Assembly: GCA_025449115.1 (NCBI GenBank)
Contig: JAHLKC010000015.1
Coordinates: forward strand, 124,001-188,000
Source: Chytridium lagenaria
Lineage: Eukaryota > Chytridiomycota > Chytridiomycetes > Chytridiales > Chytridiaceae
Direction: 5' to 3'
Length of the DNA: 64,000 nt
Below the pieces are notes generated by a model, which saw only the letters and a program-made list of their open reading frames with translations, was not told the origin of the DNA and ran no database searches. Shown piece by piece: positions 32,388-50,509 of this stretch (positions are counted from its first letter, which is position 1; each line of letters begins with the position of its first letter). Both the position numbers and the translations under genes were made by a program.

Positions 32388-34068
32388 TCAGCCTGACTGG
32401 CTACCTCCTTGTATCTTCTCAATCTCTCGGTTGATCGCATCGACCCAACGATGAGCGTTCTGCTCCAAATCCTTTTAAATGGTTAAAAAAGTGACGTGTT
32501 CAGTGCCAAACCTCAAATATCTGAGACTTTTTCGGCAATTGTACAGAGAACCTTTTGGCTCAACAGAGTTACAGATGTGGAACTATTTACTGGTATATCT
32601 TCTTTAAAAGACATTTTATCCTCGTCAAATAAAACCAGTCCTAAAAAGATAAGAACACTATTTAAAAATAGCAGCAATAAAGTAGCGTACTCGGTTGATC
32701 GGTTAGTAACATTCCGCGTTTTCTTGAAAAAATGCTCTGCGATGTTGTTAGAAAGTACGAAAATTTAACTAAATCACCCTTTTCATGTTGACGCTTCCCA
32801 CCAATAGAATCAGTTCTTTTTGACTATCAACTAGAGTTCCCACGCGACTTATCCCTTGTCTTTGAAGCGCCCTTTGGCGTTCCTCCTTCTCGTCTAACAA
32901 ACTTCTGGGTGTCACTTTTGGAGTAGATGGCTGCGAGAGCGGTAAAGGTTGCGACGCTGATGTCACAGGTGCCAAATCTTTATCCATACTAGTCTCCTTC
33001 TCAAAAGGATAAACTGGCTCCGAGTCGTCTTTTATGCTGAGCTCAGAGCCTAATACCAGGAGCTCTTCTATGCTCCCCTCAGTTTCAAGTGGTGCAAGGG
33101 TGTGTATATCGATAGGCGGAGTCTGGGTATCCAAAGAATTCCACGAAAGGCCTTGAAAGAATTCGTTATCTTTTAAATCTATAATCCCCGGTCGGTTTTC
33201 CGGTTCAAGATGTAAAATTAATTCAATAAGTCGCCTTGCGACCGCGGGAAAATCCTCTGGGAAGTTATAGTCTAGCTTCATGATTTTCTGAAATGTCTGA
33301 TATTCGTTTGCGCCACGAAAAGGAGGCTTTCCCGAAAGCATTTGAAAAAGAATGCATCCATAGCCCATACGTCCGATTTGAAAGATGCTGCTCGATCATT
33401 AAGTAGTTCTGGCGAGCAATACTCGGCAGTTCCAACAAATGAATTTTTGTGCTCTTCGTCAGAGCTGCCATCATTTTTACTTGAAAGTATTTTTGCCGAA
33501 CCAAAGTCTGCAATCTGTTTTCTCTGAGCAAAATATAGAGAAAGTCCTTTACCTTGATGTGGTTATCGGAAGCATATGAGTATGTTCTAAGTTTTGTAAG
33601 CTTGTGGTTCTTTTTTCTATATATCACCTCTGGTTTAAGATCTCTATGGATAATTCCGTTCTTATGCAGATGATCGACACCTGTGAGAACTTCCGCAGTA
33701 TAAAACTTGGAAACATGAATATCCATCTTTCCAAGTTTTCGTAGAGCGCCTTGAAGATCCCCTTTGCTCGCATACTCAAGGACGAAGTACAACGAATTTT
33801 GAGTTTGGAAGGTGTAGAACAACTTTATGATGAAGGGATGGGACATTCGATGAAGAACCTCCTTCTCGATCGTGACATATTTCGTTTTCTTCTCCTTGAT
33901 TATGTGCTTCTTGTCCAAGATCTTGACAGCAAAGTCCTTTAAAGTTCCGCGCTCTTTTGCGTAAAACACTGTGGAGTAGGAGCCAGAGCCGATCTCCCGT
34001 CCAAATTCAAAGTCCTTTGGGCCCCTCTTCCGCACGGCTTCGGGAGTTCCGTTCTGTTGGTCTGCCAT
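32388..34068 (-). CDS. PDK1: PDK1-type AGC protein kinase with PH domain
   Basis: 3-phosphoinositide-dependent kinase, the master activator of AGC kinases. From MADQQNG (ATG 34068; an upstream in-frame ATG at 34116 is possible) come FEFGREIGSGSYSTVFYA, FAVKILDKKHI, HPFIIKLFYTF, HRDLKPE, then a 33-nt exon (NILICSDNHIK), DFGSA, GTAEYCSPELL and GYGCILFQMLSGKPPFRG. The C-terminus has a PH domain: QKELILLVGSVNMKR, RGMLLTD, DEDKMSFKEDIPVN and AHRWVDAINREIEKIQ. An extra A at 33570-33571 breaks the tiny exon. The orphan copy at 19.1 kb lacks that base, so it is most likely an assembly insertion. Stop at 32388-32390. Confidence 0.88.
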
Positions 34069-34114
34069 TTCTAGCCCAGCTTTGAACTGTCCATCCGTGT
34101 CACACCACACCTTC
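34069..34114. promoter_or_regulatory. 46-bp divergent region between PDK1 and SMG1
   Basis: The starts of PDK1 (34068, minus) and SMG1 (34115, plus) are 46 bp apart. If PDK1 uses its upstream ATG at 34116, the two start codons overlap in a CATG palindrome. Shared promoter elements must lie inside one or both transcribed regions. Confidence 0.4.
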
Positions 34115-42375
<8,261 letters not shown>

Positions 42376-42802
42376 TGTATGCAGAAACTCCACAAAGTGC
42401 TTCTTTTTCACGGAGTTCCATTCTCCCTGGCCTATTTTGAGGCTCAAGATCGCATTTTGGCGGCGTCGGAGCATTTGGCTCCACAGCTGACGCGCTGGAT
42501 TTCGCAGATGCAAGTTTTATCTTCGGCCTCAAACCGTGAGACCAAATACCGATATCCTCTTTCTCCCAACCTCCACCTCGCATAGGATATGCACCAAACA
42601 CGCTAGTACTCCATGGACCCACGACCTTAGACATCGCTCTTTTTTTTTCCTTCTCGTTGTTTTTTGGTCGCCAGTGATTTTGGAAAGTGTGGGAATCTTT
42701 TTTGCGATAAATTAGAAATATAAACCTTTGAGTACTGTTTATTTTTTTTCTTTCTCACGAAAAAAGTTCACAGCTGCAAAAGCCAGCGAGGGAGTCTGAA
42801 GT
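42376..42802. other. Intergenic region after SMG1
   Basis: Holds a T-rich stretch (42630-42665) and A/T-rich DNA before the RRM gene, probably a terminator and promoter. A 100-residue open frame on the minus strand (42332-42634) overlaps the last SMG1 exon and has no recognisable family. Confidence 0.4.
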
Positions 42803-44003
42803 ATGTCGGCGACGTGGAGAGGCAGCGATACCATCTACATTGCGTTCAACCCGGGTAAGCATACAGCCAACGGTCACTCGCATCTCGCTGTTACCATCCA
42901 GCATCGTTCACGGTGATCTTTTAAAGCCGTCTCATCAATATGAAGAACTGTCGACAGAGGAGCTCTCTACCATCGCCTGCGCCTCCTCCATGGCTTTAAA
43001 CTCGCTGGATTTTACCACAATTATTTGTTCGTGACTTTGCCGACATTCCAAGCGCCAACGCTGCACTTCAGCAAGCTGTCAACTATGCTGGAGTGGCATC
43101 AGTGGAGTTTGCGAGGCAGACTTATTTTGTGCCGTATCCACAGGTACGTCCATCTTTCTTCTAGTCGTCATTCCGGATTTGGAGGTGTGAGTGTTGATCT
43201 TCATTTTACGAACACGTCAGCCTTTGGACGCGGATGTTCCTCCCAGTGAGACTCTTCATGTCACCCATCTTCCGCAGAACTATGTGCGTGCGGAGCTTGT
43301 TAGCATCGGAATCGGGTTTCATGGGTTAGTTGCGCATTCACATCAACACTTACAGTTTGAAAGATTCGACAGTATCAAATTCTTTCAGAAATATTGCTAC
43401 CTTATTTTTCAAGATACGGATACGGCCATTCATGCCCGAACAATATTGCGTCAAGAGACGTGAGCAAAAAACATTGACTTTTCTCTAAATTATGTCCCAG
43501 GAATCTCGTTGTGACCTTTGCAAAAGTGCGTCGTCACCTTTACACGCCAAGACCTGAGGATCCCATACCACCTGTGGTCCCGCCCGCCGTTGAAGGACAC
43601 CGGATTACTCCACGGACGAGGACATAGCGACCCTCCAAACTGAACAACAGTGGATGACGAATTCAGCATGTGGGCCGAAACCACTCCAAAGTCCAGCCTC
43701 TCTCCTCTCGCTCCTAGTTTCTACATGGATTCAATGGGCTCAGGCGATGAAAACGTGGCGGCATGGCTTTCATCCATCGGTCCACTTCCCTCACGTGATG
43801 TGATCGCAAGGCTGTTTCCAACTGAAGCGACTAATCTGTCGTCATTGTACGCTACCATGGTCACCACGGATAGAGCGGGGACGCGTAGATCTCACGCGTT
43901 GTTGTCAGAAGTGGTCATTGAGAAACATGTGGAGGGCATTATTAAATGTTTTTGTTGGGATTCGTCGCTTATTGGATTTGATAGGACTCGGGAGAGAGTC
44001 TAG
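42803..44003 (+). CDS. Probable RNA-binding protein with two RRM-like domains
   Basis: The ATG at 42803 reads SATWRGSDTIYIAFNP, an RRM first strand, then splices at GTAAGC. A later stretch, read across a frame change, gives FVRDFADIPSANAALQQAV and ASVEFAR, typical of RRM strand 3, helix 2 and strand 4. A second RRM follows: SETLHVTHLPQNYVRAELV, YCYLIFQDTDTAIHARTIL and TNLVVTFAK. A Ser/Pro-rich tail ends at 44001-44003. The arrangement resembles Whi3/RBPMS-type RNA-binding proteins. Frame changes near 43010 and 43330, and the last join near 43625, are unresolved. RNA target unknown. Function is inferred from fold motifs only. Confidence 0.6.
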
Positions 44004-44193
44004 CGGAAGTATACGAGTTGGTCTTCATTTCTTTTTCAACAAAAAAGTTTACACGCAAGGATGAATTAAATCTTCTGATTATACGCCCTGATGTTCCTTC
44101 CTGTACGTGGGGTTATATATGAGATCATGTGAACAAGACTTCATGAAGAAGAGAGAGGAAGAGGGAAGAAGTCGCTTAGTCTGATAACATTGC

Positions 44194-44959
44194 TTACCTA
44201 TAGATAACTTCAGTCTTTCCTTCTTTCATGGCAGCGTAACGTGCGGCAGTAAACAAAAAATCGCTCAATCGGTTAACGTAGACCGCCGCACTCGCGTCAG
44301 CACCTCCATCACGAACAATGGGTGTAATCCTACGTTCAGCCCTTCTGCAGATACTCCTCGCAACATGCAACGCAGAACTAGCTTTTCCACCTGACTGAGA
44401 CATAAGTCAATACCCGAAAAAACGCCGCAATCATACCGGAATAATAAAATTGACGAGTTTAGGAAGTTCCTGATCAAGTTCGTCAATCCAGTTTTCTAGT
44501 TCCTTAGCAAGTAAGCCATCAACGTCAAAATGAGTTTTGCTGAGACGGTTCTCGGATGCGGTCGTCCTGGGAGTTGCAACATTGGAACCAATGTCCTGTA
44601 GCAGGCATTGCACCTATTCATCACAAATAAGCACTGCGTGTTTTAGTATACACTATTACCTTTTCGATCTTGAGAGTCAAACCGTTGCCGGCGTCCTCGC
44701 AGTACTCGCGAGCCAAACTGATGGTAAAGTTAACCAAGGTCTAAATTGAACGAGACAAACCCAAGGGCACTGCTTAGTTCATCCGTAGTCCCCAAAGCCT
44801 CGAACACATCGTCGTCCTTTGTTCTTCTTTCACCAGTAAACAGGGCGGATGTGCCTTTGAAGGATGCACAAAGTTAGTCTCCAAACTTTCATGCATGGCC
44901 GGGTAGTTCTAACCTTTGTCACCAGTTCGGGTGTAGATCTTGAATCGGCGTTCGTCCAT
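44194..44959 (-). CDS. MMAB: Cob(I)alamin adenosyltransferase (MMAB/PduO type)
   Basis: Makes adenosylcobalamin, the cofactor of methylmalonyl-CoA mutase, usually in mitochondria. Exons read from ATG 44959 as [15 protein letters not shown] | [20 protein letters not shown] and [14 protein letters not shown]. Then come [34 protein letters not shown], a helix with [13 protein letters not shown], and [21 protein letters not shown] with [27 protein letters not shown] and the RxxxRRAER helix are the ATP/cobalamin-binding signatures. The stop TAA is at 44194-44196. A mitochondrial presequence may lie in an upstream exon that I could not place (44960-45100). Confidence 0.88.
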
Positions 44960-45130
44960 TACGATCACGGTATTCCGCTGGAAAGGATAGCTTCAGCGTC
45001 GTTAGTGATAACCCGCCTAATCCAAATAACCACTTTTTAAGAGGAATACGATGGAATTGAGACTTGCAAGTTGCCGATGTCAGAGCTCGACTCAGAAGAA
45101 AGATTTTGGACATGCAATTGTGATAAAACT

Positions 45131-46383
45131 TTATTGCATCGGTTGCATGGGGTTTTGGAACGGAATGCCCCAGCATTGATAAAGATCAGCAAAATACGCG
45201 TGCTGAAGCGCATCCCTAGCGGATATCCGCATATGCGGTTGGTACTGCACCATCCGTGTGAGCAGATCCAACGCGAACGAATCCAACATGGGCAATTTCG
45301 CGGAAAGAGACTGCGGCGGGAAAAACGCAAAAGTCTTTTTGTACTCAGGGAGTTCCGATACGTGTGGCCATGTCGCCTCTGTGGGTGTTCCGAGCAGCTT
45401 GAAGATTTTTTGAAGTTGGTCTTCGTTGGTTTTACCAGGGAACATGGGTTTACCGGAATACATCTCGGCCATGATGCAGCCGGCGGACCAGATATCGATG
45501 GAGGTGGAGTAGTTACGGGAGCCGAGGAGAACGTCGGGGGCACGGTACCAAAGAGTGACGACCTCGTTGGAGAAGGTGTTAACGGGGATACCAAAGGCAC
45601 GAGCGAGACCGAAATCGGCGAGTTTCAGTTCCAGCTTTTGGTTAATCAACTAACAGTCAACTGTTAGTTAAAATAGTCCAGAACGTTTGTTGTCCTCCGT
45701 AAGTGCTCACCAAGTTTTGAGGTTTAAGATCGCGGTGTAAAACCCTTCAAAATAGTATCAGTAAGTGAAGCCCCAGAAAACTATCACTCTCAGACAATAT
45801 CGCAACACCAACCTGTTTTCGTGGCAAAAGGCGATTCCAGTGAGTAGTTGATACATAAACGTTTTACACAGATGAGCTGGCAACGCTCCATTCGATCCCT
45901 GAGTGTCCATGAACTTTTTCAAGTCCTATCAAACCAGAAGCATGAGCATAGCCTCTGCCAGAATAATGATCGCTCACCATATCCATGTACTCAAAGATAA
46001 GGGTGAGGGTCTTTTCGGTATGGATCACATCATACAACCGCACAATGTTATTGTGTTTTAGTTCCTTCATCAACGAGATCTCCCGGATGGCTGTTGATGG
46101 AGCGCCTTCTTCGGCATCCAAATGAATCTCCTTCAAGGCAAAATGTCTCCAGTGAGCTTATTCATCCCTTTGTAGACGGTGGCATAGGTACCCTACGAAT
46201 CAGACGCCTCCTGTTAGTAGTTGGAATGGTAGGTGGATGGGATAGCCATCGCAAGCAGAATCAGATATACCTCCCCAAGCTTCTCTTGACGCAAGTATCG
46301 CTACCAAGTTCAGGATAAAACGTAAAGGCATTCGTTAGCATGTCCATCAGTACACAGATCCTCCTCAGAATACCAACCTCCAT
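45131..46383 (-). CDS. PHO85: Pho85/CDK5-type cyclin-dependent kinase
   Basis: Cyclin-dependent kinase of the Pho85 branch, linking nutrients to the cell cycle. The gene starts ATGGAG at 46383, then an intron, [10 protein letters not shown], a second intron and [17 protein letters not shown]. The cyclin-binding helix is [20 protein letters not shown], then [20 protein letters not shown]. The activation segment is [20 protein letters not shown], then [18 protein letters not shown] and [42 protein letters not shown] is diagnostic of Pho85. An A4 run (46140-46143) is one base short: a fifth A restores ALKEIHLD. The stop is at 45131-45133. Confidence 0.9.
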
Positions 46384-46489
46384 CTTCACTAATCGATTTC
46401 AAGCAAAGTAGTTCCTGTTACACGTAAAACCAACAAGTAAAGAGGTCCAACACGAGTTTATTTATGCGGTGATGATTAAAAGGGATTAT

Positions 46490-47979
46490 TCAAGCGAGTC
46501 CTGCATCGCTCATGGCCTGCTTCATAAACACACCGAGCTTGGCAGGGGATGCGGTGACGTGCACCTCAGCCCTCTCCAGCGCAGCAACCTTGTCCTCAGC
46601 CTTACCCTTGCCACCAGAAATAATAGCTCCAGCGTGTCCCATACGGCGACCGGGCGGCGCTGTTCTGCCGGCAATAAAGGAGACGACGGGCTTGGGGTTA
46701 GAGAGGGAGAGGTTATGCTTGATGAGGTACTCTGCGGCTTCCTCCTCGGCGGATCTCCAATTTCACCGATCAGATCATGATGCCTAAAAGTAATTCCCAC
46801 AATAAATTAATTCGGTTCTTCGTTAAGTAAAAAAGGACGTAATAATGCGACAAGTCAACCGAGAAGTTGAGGAAGCAATCAATACCTTTTGTCTCGGGGT
46901 CAGCTAGGAAGACTGCAAGGGCGTCAATGAAGTTGGTGCCGTTGAAGGGATCACCACCGATACCGATGCAAAGAGATTGTCCAAGGCCGACGGCAGTGGT
47001 CTGGGCGACAGCCTCGTAGGTAAGTGTTCCAGAGCGCGAAACGATACCTGAAGAAAAATAATTTAAATACGGATTTAAACTATTCGCCAAAACGATGAAA
47101 GCAACCGTACCAATGGATCCCTTCTTGTGGATGTGTCCGGGCATGATACCATCTTACACTCCTCAGGCTTAATGATACCGGGACAGTTAGGTCCGATCAA
47201 ACGAGTCTTGCTTGAGTGCGCAAAACCTGGGTAACCTATTGAACGAATCGCGTAAGAAAGAAACAGTGGACCACAATAAATTCTGATATCAGTACATACC
47301 CTGACCATGTCCTGCTGGGGAATACCCTCGGTAATGGCGACAGCAAGGGGAACTTCGGCCTCGATAGCTTCAATGATAGCCTTTCCAGCCGCGGGAGGGG
47401 GACGTAAATCACACTAGCGTGGGGCTTGACAGATGACATGGCCTACGGAACCACAGAGACACCCATCAGACATCAACGCCATACTTTCCAGCTCCAATAA
47501 CCCACCTCCTTAACGCTTGCAAAAACGGGAAGCCCAAGATGAGTTGTTCCAGCCTTTCCAGGAGACACACCACCGACCATGTTGGTTCCGTACTCAATCG
47601 CTTGTTTCGAGTGGAAGGTTCCCTAAACAAAGCAAGCATCGTAGATCAGAACCGGACGCATTCGGAAAGTATCAAAGCCGCCTCGGCAAAATGTACTTTA
47701 TAATAAGGGGAAACCCATGCATACCTGCTTTCCGGTGAAGCCCTGGCAAATCACGCGGGTGTTTTTGTTGATGCATGTTGATCGCGCTGGCTTCGTAACC
47801 AGTGGACGATGAGTACGATCTCGAGCCTAAAATGTAGGCGACATCGACAAAAGTATGGGAAAAGGCCCGTTAGCAAGTCATCACGCACGCATACACGCAG
47901 GCCAGACAAAGGAGATGTGGTGGTGGTGGTGGATGGAAAAAACTCACTCTGGACCGAGCACCCTTGAGGTTCGGAGCAT
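46490..47979 (-). CDS. LSC1: Succinyl-CoA ligase alpha subunit, mitochondrial
   Basis: Alpha subunit of succinyl-CoA synthetase in the TCA cycle. The ATG at 47979 gives a basic presequence ([10 protein letters not shown]), then [48 protein letters not shown] and GLPVF. Next come [53 protein letters not shown] (across an intron) and [20 protein letters not shown]. The C-terminal part has [16 protein letters not shown], whose His is phosphorylated during catalysis. One-base breaks occur near 46752 (G missing), 47360-47400 and 47775. The stop TGA is at 46490-46492. Confidence 0.9.
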
Positions 47980-48332
47980 TGCGGGATAACGGTGGGATGA
48001 GGTAAAGGGGAAAGTTTGATGCAGGAGAAAATCGAAAGGCTGTGCGACTCAAATATCAAATTCAACTATTTTTTTCCGTTTTTTCTAAAGACTTTGAGTC
48101 CAGGTTTTGGTGTTCGCCGTTTCCCCAAGACCTCGTTCGGGACAGGATTCAAAAAAACTAAAGTACCGCTATCGTCCCGTTCCTACACATGAAAAATCAT
48201 ACAGACCAGACACGGGCGCGTAATTTGGAGTAAAGCTGAAAGTGAAATAAAACTGTCTTTCTCTTTTAAACAAACTACACGAGCGTAACACTCTGCTCTA
48301 AAGCAATATTTAAACTCATCCTTTTAAACAAT
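47980..48332. promoter_or_regulatory. Intergenic region upstream of LSC1
   Basis: About 350 bases between the p47 stop and the LSC1 start, both genes on the minus strand. Probably the p47 terminator and LSC1 promoter; no defined element is recognised. Confidence 0.35.
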
Positions 48333-49866
48333 TCAAGTGAGCCGCTGAACAACAACGGCGTTTAACAATTTCGCGTCCTTGATCGTGATAGCTTTGTCCG
48401 TAAGATCCTTGTTTGGGGAAAGTGGTCTGGAGAACAAATGACGCTGAGCTATTTAAAGAGAATTATCAGTTACCCTTTACAAATATTATAGATTTCGTAT
48501 CTGACTCACCTCTGCACGGCATTGTAGAGATCCTGAACAGTGTGCGTGTGGTTGAGCTTTACAACAATCCTAATGCAAAAGTGGCAATATCAGCATTAAG
48601 CAGTTAAAGTAATTCAACACAACGAAATCCACAAACTTAGTTCCATTTGCAAGACGGATTTGAATAGATGTGGATGGAGCCGATGGGTCCACAGTGACCG
48701 CGGGTGCAGCGGGAGGTGGCGCAGCGGCACTAGAAGTTGGAAACGCGCCCGGCATAGTAGCACTCCCCGCTTGAACTTCCACCAGAAGGACTAGTGACAG
48801 CCCCAAGACGATGTCCCGAACCAGAGAACGATGCAAGCGGCTTCTTCGCGGGTGGCTTATAGTCTTCCTCAAGACGATGGTCCACCTTCACTTCAACAGG
48901 CTGGCCAAATTCAACATTCAAAAGGGAGGTAGGGGCACGCCTTAAATCATTACTTTAAAAGTTTTCCAACCTATCACAAACCCGCTGTTGATTGCACGCA
49001 GAATCTCTTCGTTTTTAGGGTCGCTGTAACTCATCAAAGGTCCGTCCTCAATGCTAAATCCGTTACGCCAGAAGGTTAGTCTCCTTTCAACCTAGGTGAG
49101 ACATTAGAGTCGAGGCAAACATCCAAAACCTACGCATTCCGGCTCTCGCTCGGCCTGGTTGGGATCAGGAATAGCGACGGATGGTGCCTCATCGCTTCCA
49201 AGTTTAAATCCTAGACCTTAATTAGCCTGCAATTTGGCACAGACTCTCACCTTGTCCAACAAAAACGGGCTTTGCCTTCTTTTCAGGTTCTTCCTCTTGA
49301 GGCCTTCTATTTTAATAATTAAAGTAATTGAAAAGTAAATGTCCTACTTTGACGCCTTGGAAAGGATATCCTTAATCAAATCCGTCGCCCCCTTCTTTTC
49401 CTTTGGTCCACCCTGCAAAGCAACTCCAGACTTTTCACCACCAGCAAAATAATTTTTCGTGTTCCTCGTCGTCACTCTCCTCATTTTGCTTTGCTAAATC
49501 TCTAAACGTACGGATAGGGCTATACAAAAATGTTAGTCCAGGTTGGGAATTGTATCTATTTTTCTAGAAAACCCTTCACCCACTCACCCCCTCGAAGAAC
49601 TTCCCGCGCCGGCGGTGCTAGAGCTTGACGTCGGCTTGGCGGGGACCTCAACGTCTTCCATGCTCTCATCCTCATCCTCGGATTTCTCAAAAAATGCCGC
49701 AACTGCAGCCTAAAGCACGATGGTTGAAGTAAACTCTAAAGATTATAACCTCTTACATCAAGGTCATTAGCCGAAGATTCAAGGAACGCTTTGCGATTTG
49801 AGCGGATGCGCCAGTGATGGCAGTAAACTGTGCCACATGCTCATCGGAAACAGGCTAAACGCTCAT
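48333..49866 (-). CDS. p47/Shp1-type UBA-SEP-UBX cofactor of Cdc48
   Basis: Adaptor for the AAA ATPase Cdc48/p97 in membrane fusion and protein degradation. Order: a UBA-like start ([38 protein letters not shown]); acidic [34 protein letters not shown]; the SEP domain ([40 protein letters not shown]) with [15 protein letters not shown]; and a UBX domain ([40 protein letters not shown]). About eight small exons. The only plausible start codon is ATG AGC GTT at 49858-49866. It is followed in frame by TAG (49855-49857) and then the conserved UBA. The same frame reads back into the thioredoxin gene. A T-run (48412-48414) breaks the UBX frame. Confidence 0.85.
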
Positions 49867-50447
49867 GTCAGAAATCTCTTTCATTACACCAGTTCCTACA
49901 GTAGCTGCAGGTCCTCCGACGCTAGAGTGTTGCTATACTTCGGTGAGTATGAACCAAAATAAGGCACCGTGTTTACCTTTATCAAAGCCTCGAGTTTGCC
50001 AGGATCCGCACCCCTCATTTCATCAATCTTCTTCCCCTGCTTAAAGAAACATGAAAGTGGGCATCGCAAAGATGCCATACTTTGGGCTGTCCGCTGTTTA
50101 AGCGAAGTTAATTACAAAAGCGGTAACAACGAAACTTTACCTTCAGTTTGTCCACATCCACGGCCAAGAATCCGACACTCGAATATTTGGTAGAAAGTTG
50201 CTCAACAACGGGCTTAATGACCTTGCATGGCCCACACCTGAATGTCCGGTCAATCAAATGCGCCACCTTGGACCTGTTCAACTAACCATTCTGCGAAAAA
50301 GTCCACCACGGTCTAAAAGAACAACGAGAGTAAGCCCTCTACCAAAATCTACAAATAGCAGATGGATTTCTCACCAATTCGTGGTCGCGGAATGGTCCGA
50401 TGGCCGTGTTTGAATTCGTCGTCACTTTGAATCTGCTTGACTGGCAT
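49855..50447 (-). CDS. Thioredoxin
   Basis: Thioredoxin-fold redox protein. ATG 50447 gives [12 protein letters not shown], then, after a one-base break near 50410, the helix before TVVDFFAEW. An intron splits the Trp codon, and the active site CGPCK continues as [20 protein letters not shown] and AVDVDKLK. The last exons have [35 protein letters not shown] and a short tail ending DMSV-TAG at 49855. [13 protein letters not shown] is typical of fungal and TXNL1-like thioredoxins. It is adjacent to, and in frame with, the p47 gene. Its start is 62 bp from the divergent GRASP gene. Confidence 0.88.
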
Positions 50448-50509
50448 TGCTTTCAAATTGCGAGTCTTTTTGGGACAAACACTTTCAAAATTTCAGAGAG
50501 ACCGTGAAG
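50448..50509. promoter_or_regulatory. 62-bp divergent promoter region, thioredoxin/GRASP
   Basis: Only 62 bases lie between the two opposite start codons. The two genes likely share a promoter. No motif is assigned. Confidence 0.4.

Noticed and set aside
47751..48065. Upstream non-ATG start for the succinyl-CoA ligase gene
   Set aside because: It begins at a TTG and runs through an intron; the ATG at 47979 gives a presequence that splices to the conserved enzyme.
49855..49857. Alternative genetic code with TAG read as Gln
   Set aside because: TAG is the natural terminator of GRASP (52050-52052), uS10m (29170-29172) and the thioesterase-like gene (10407-10409), so general reassignment is unlikely.
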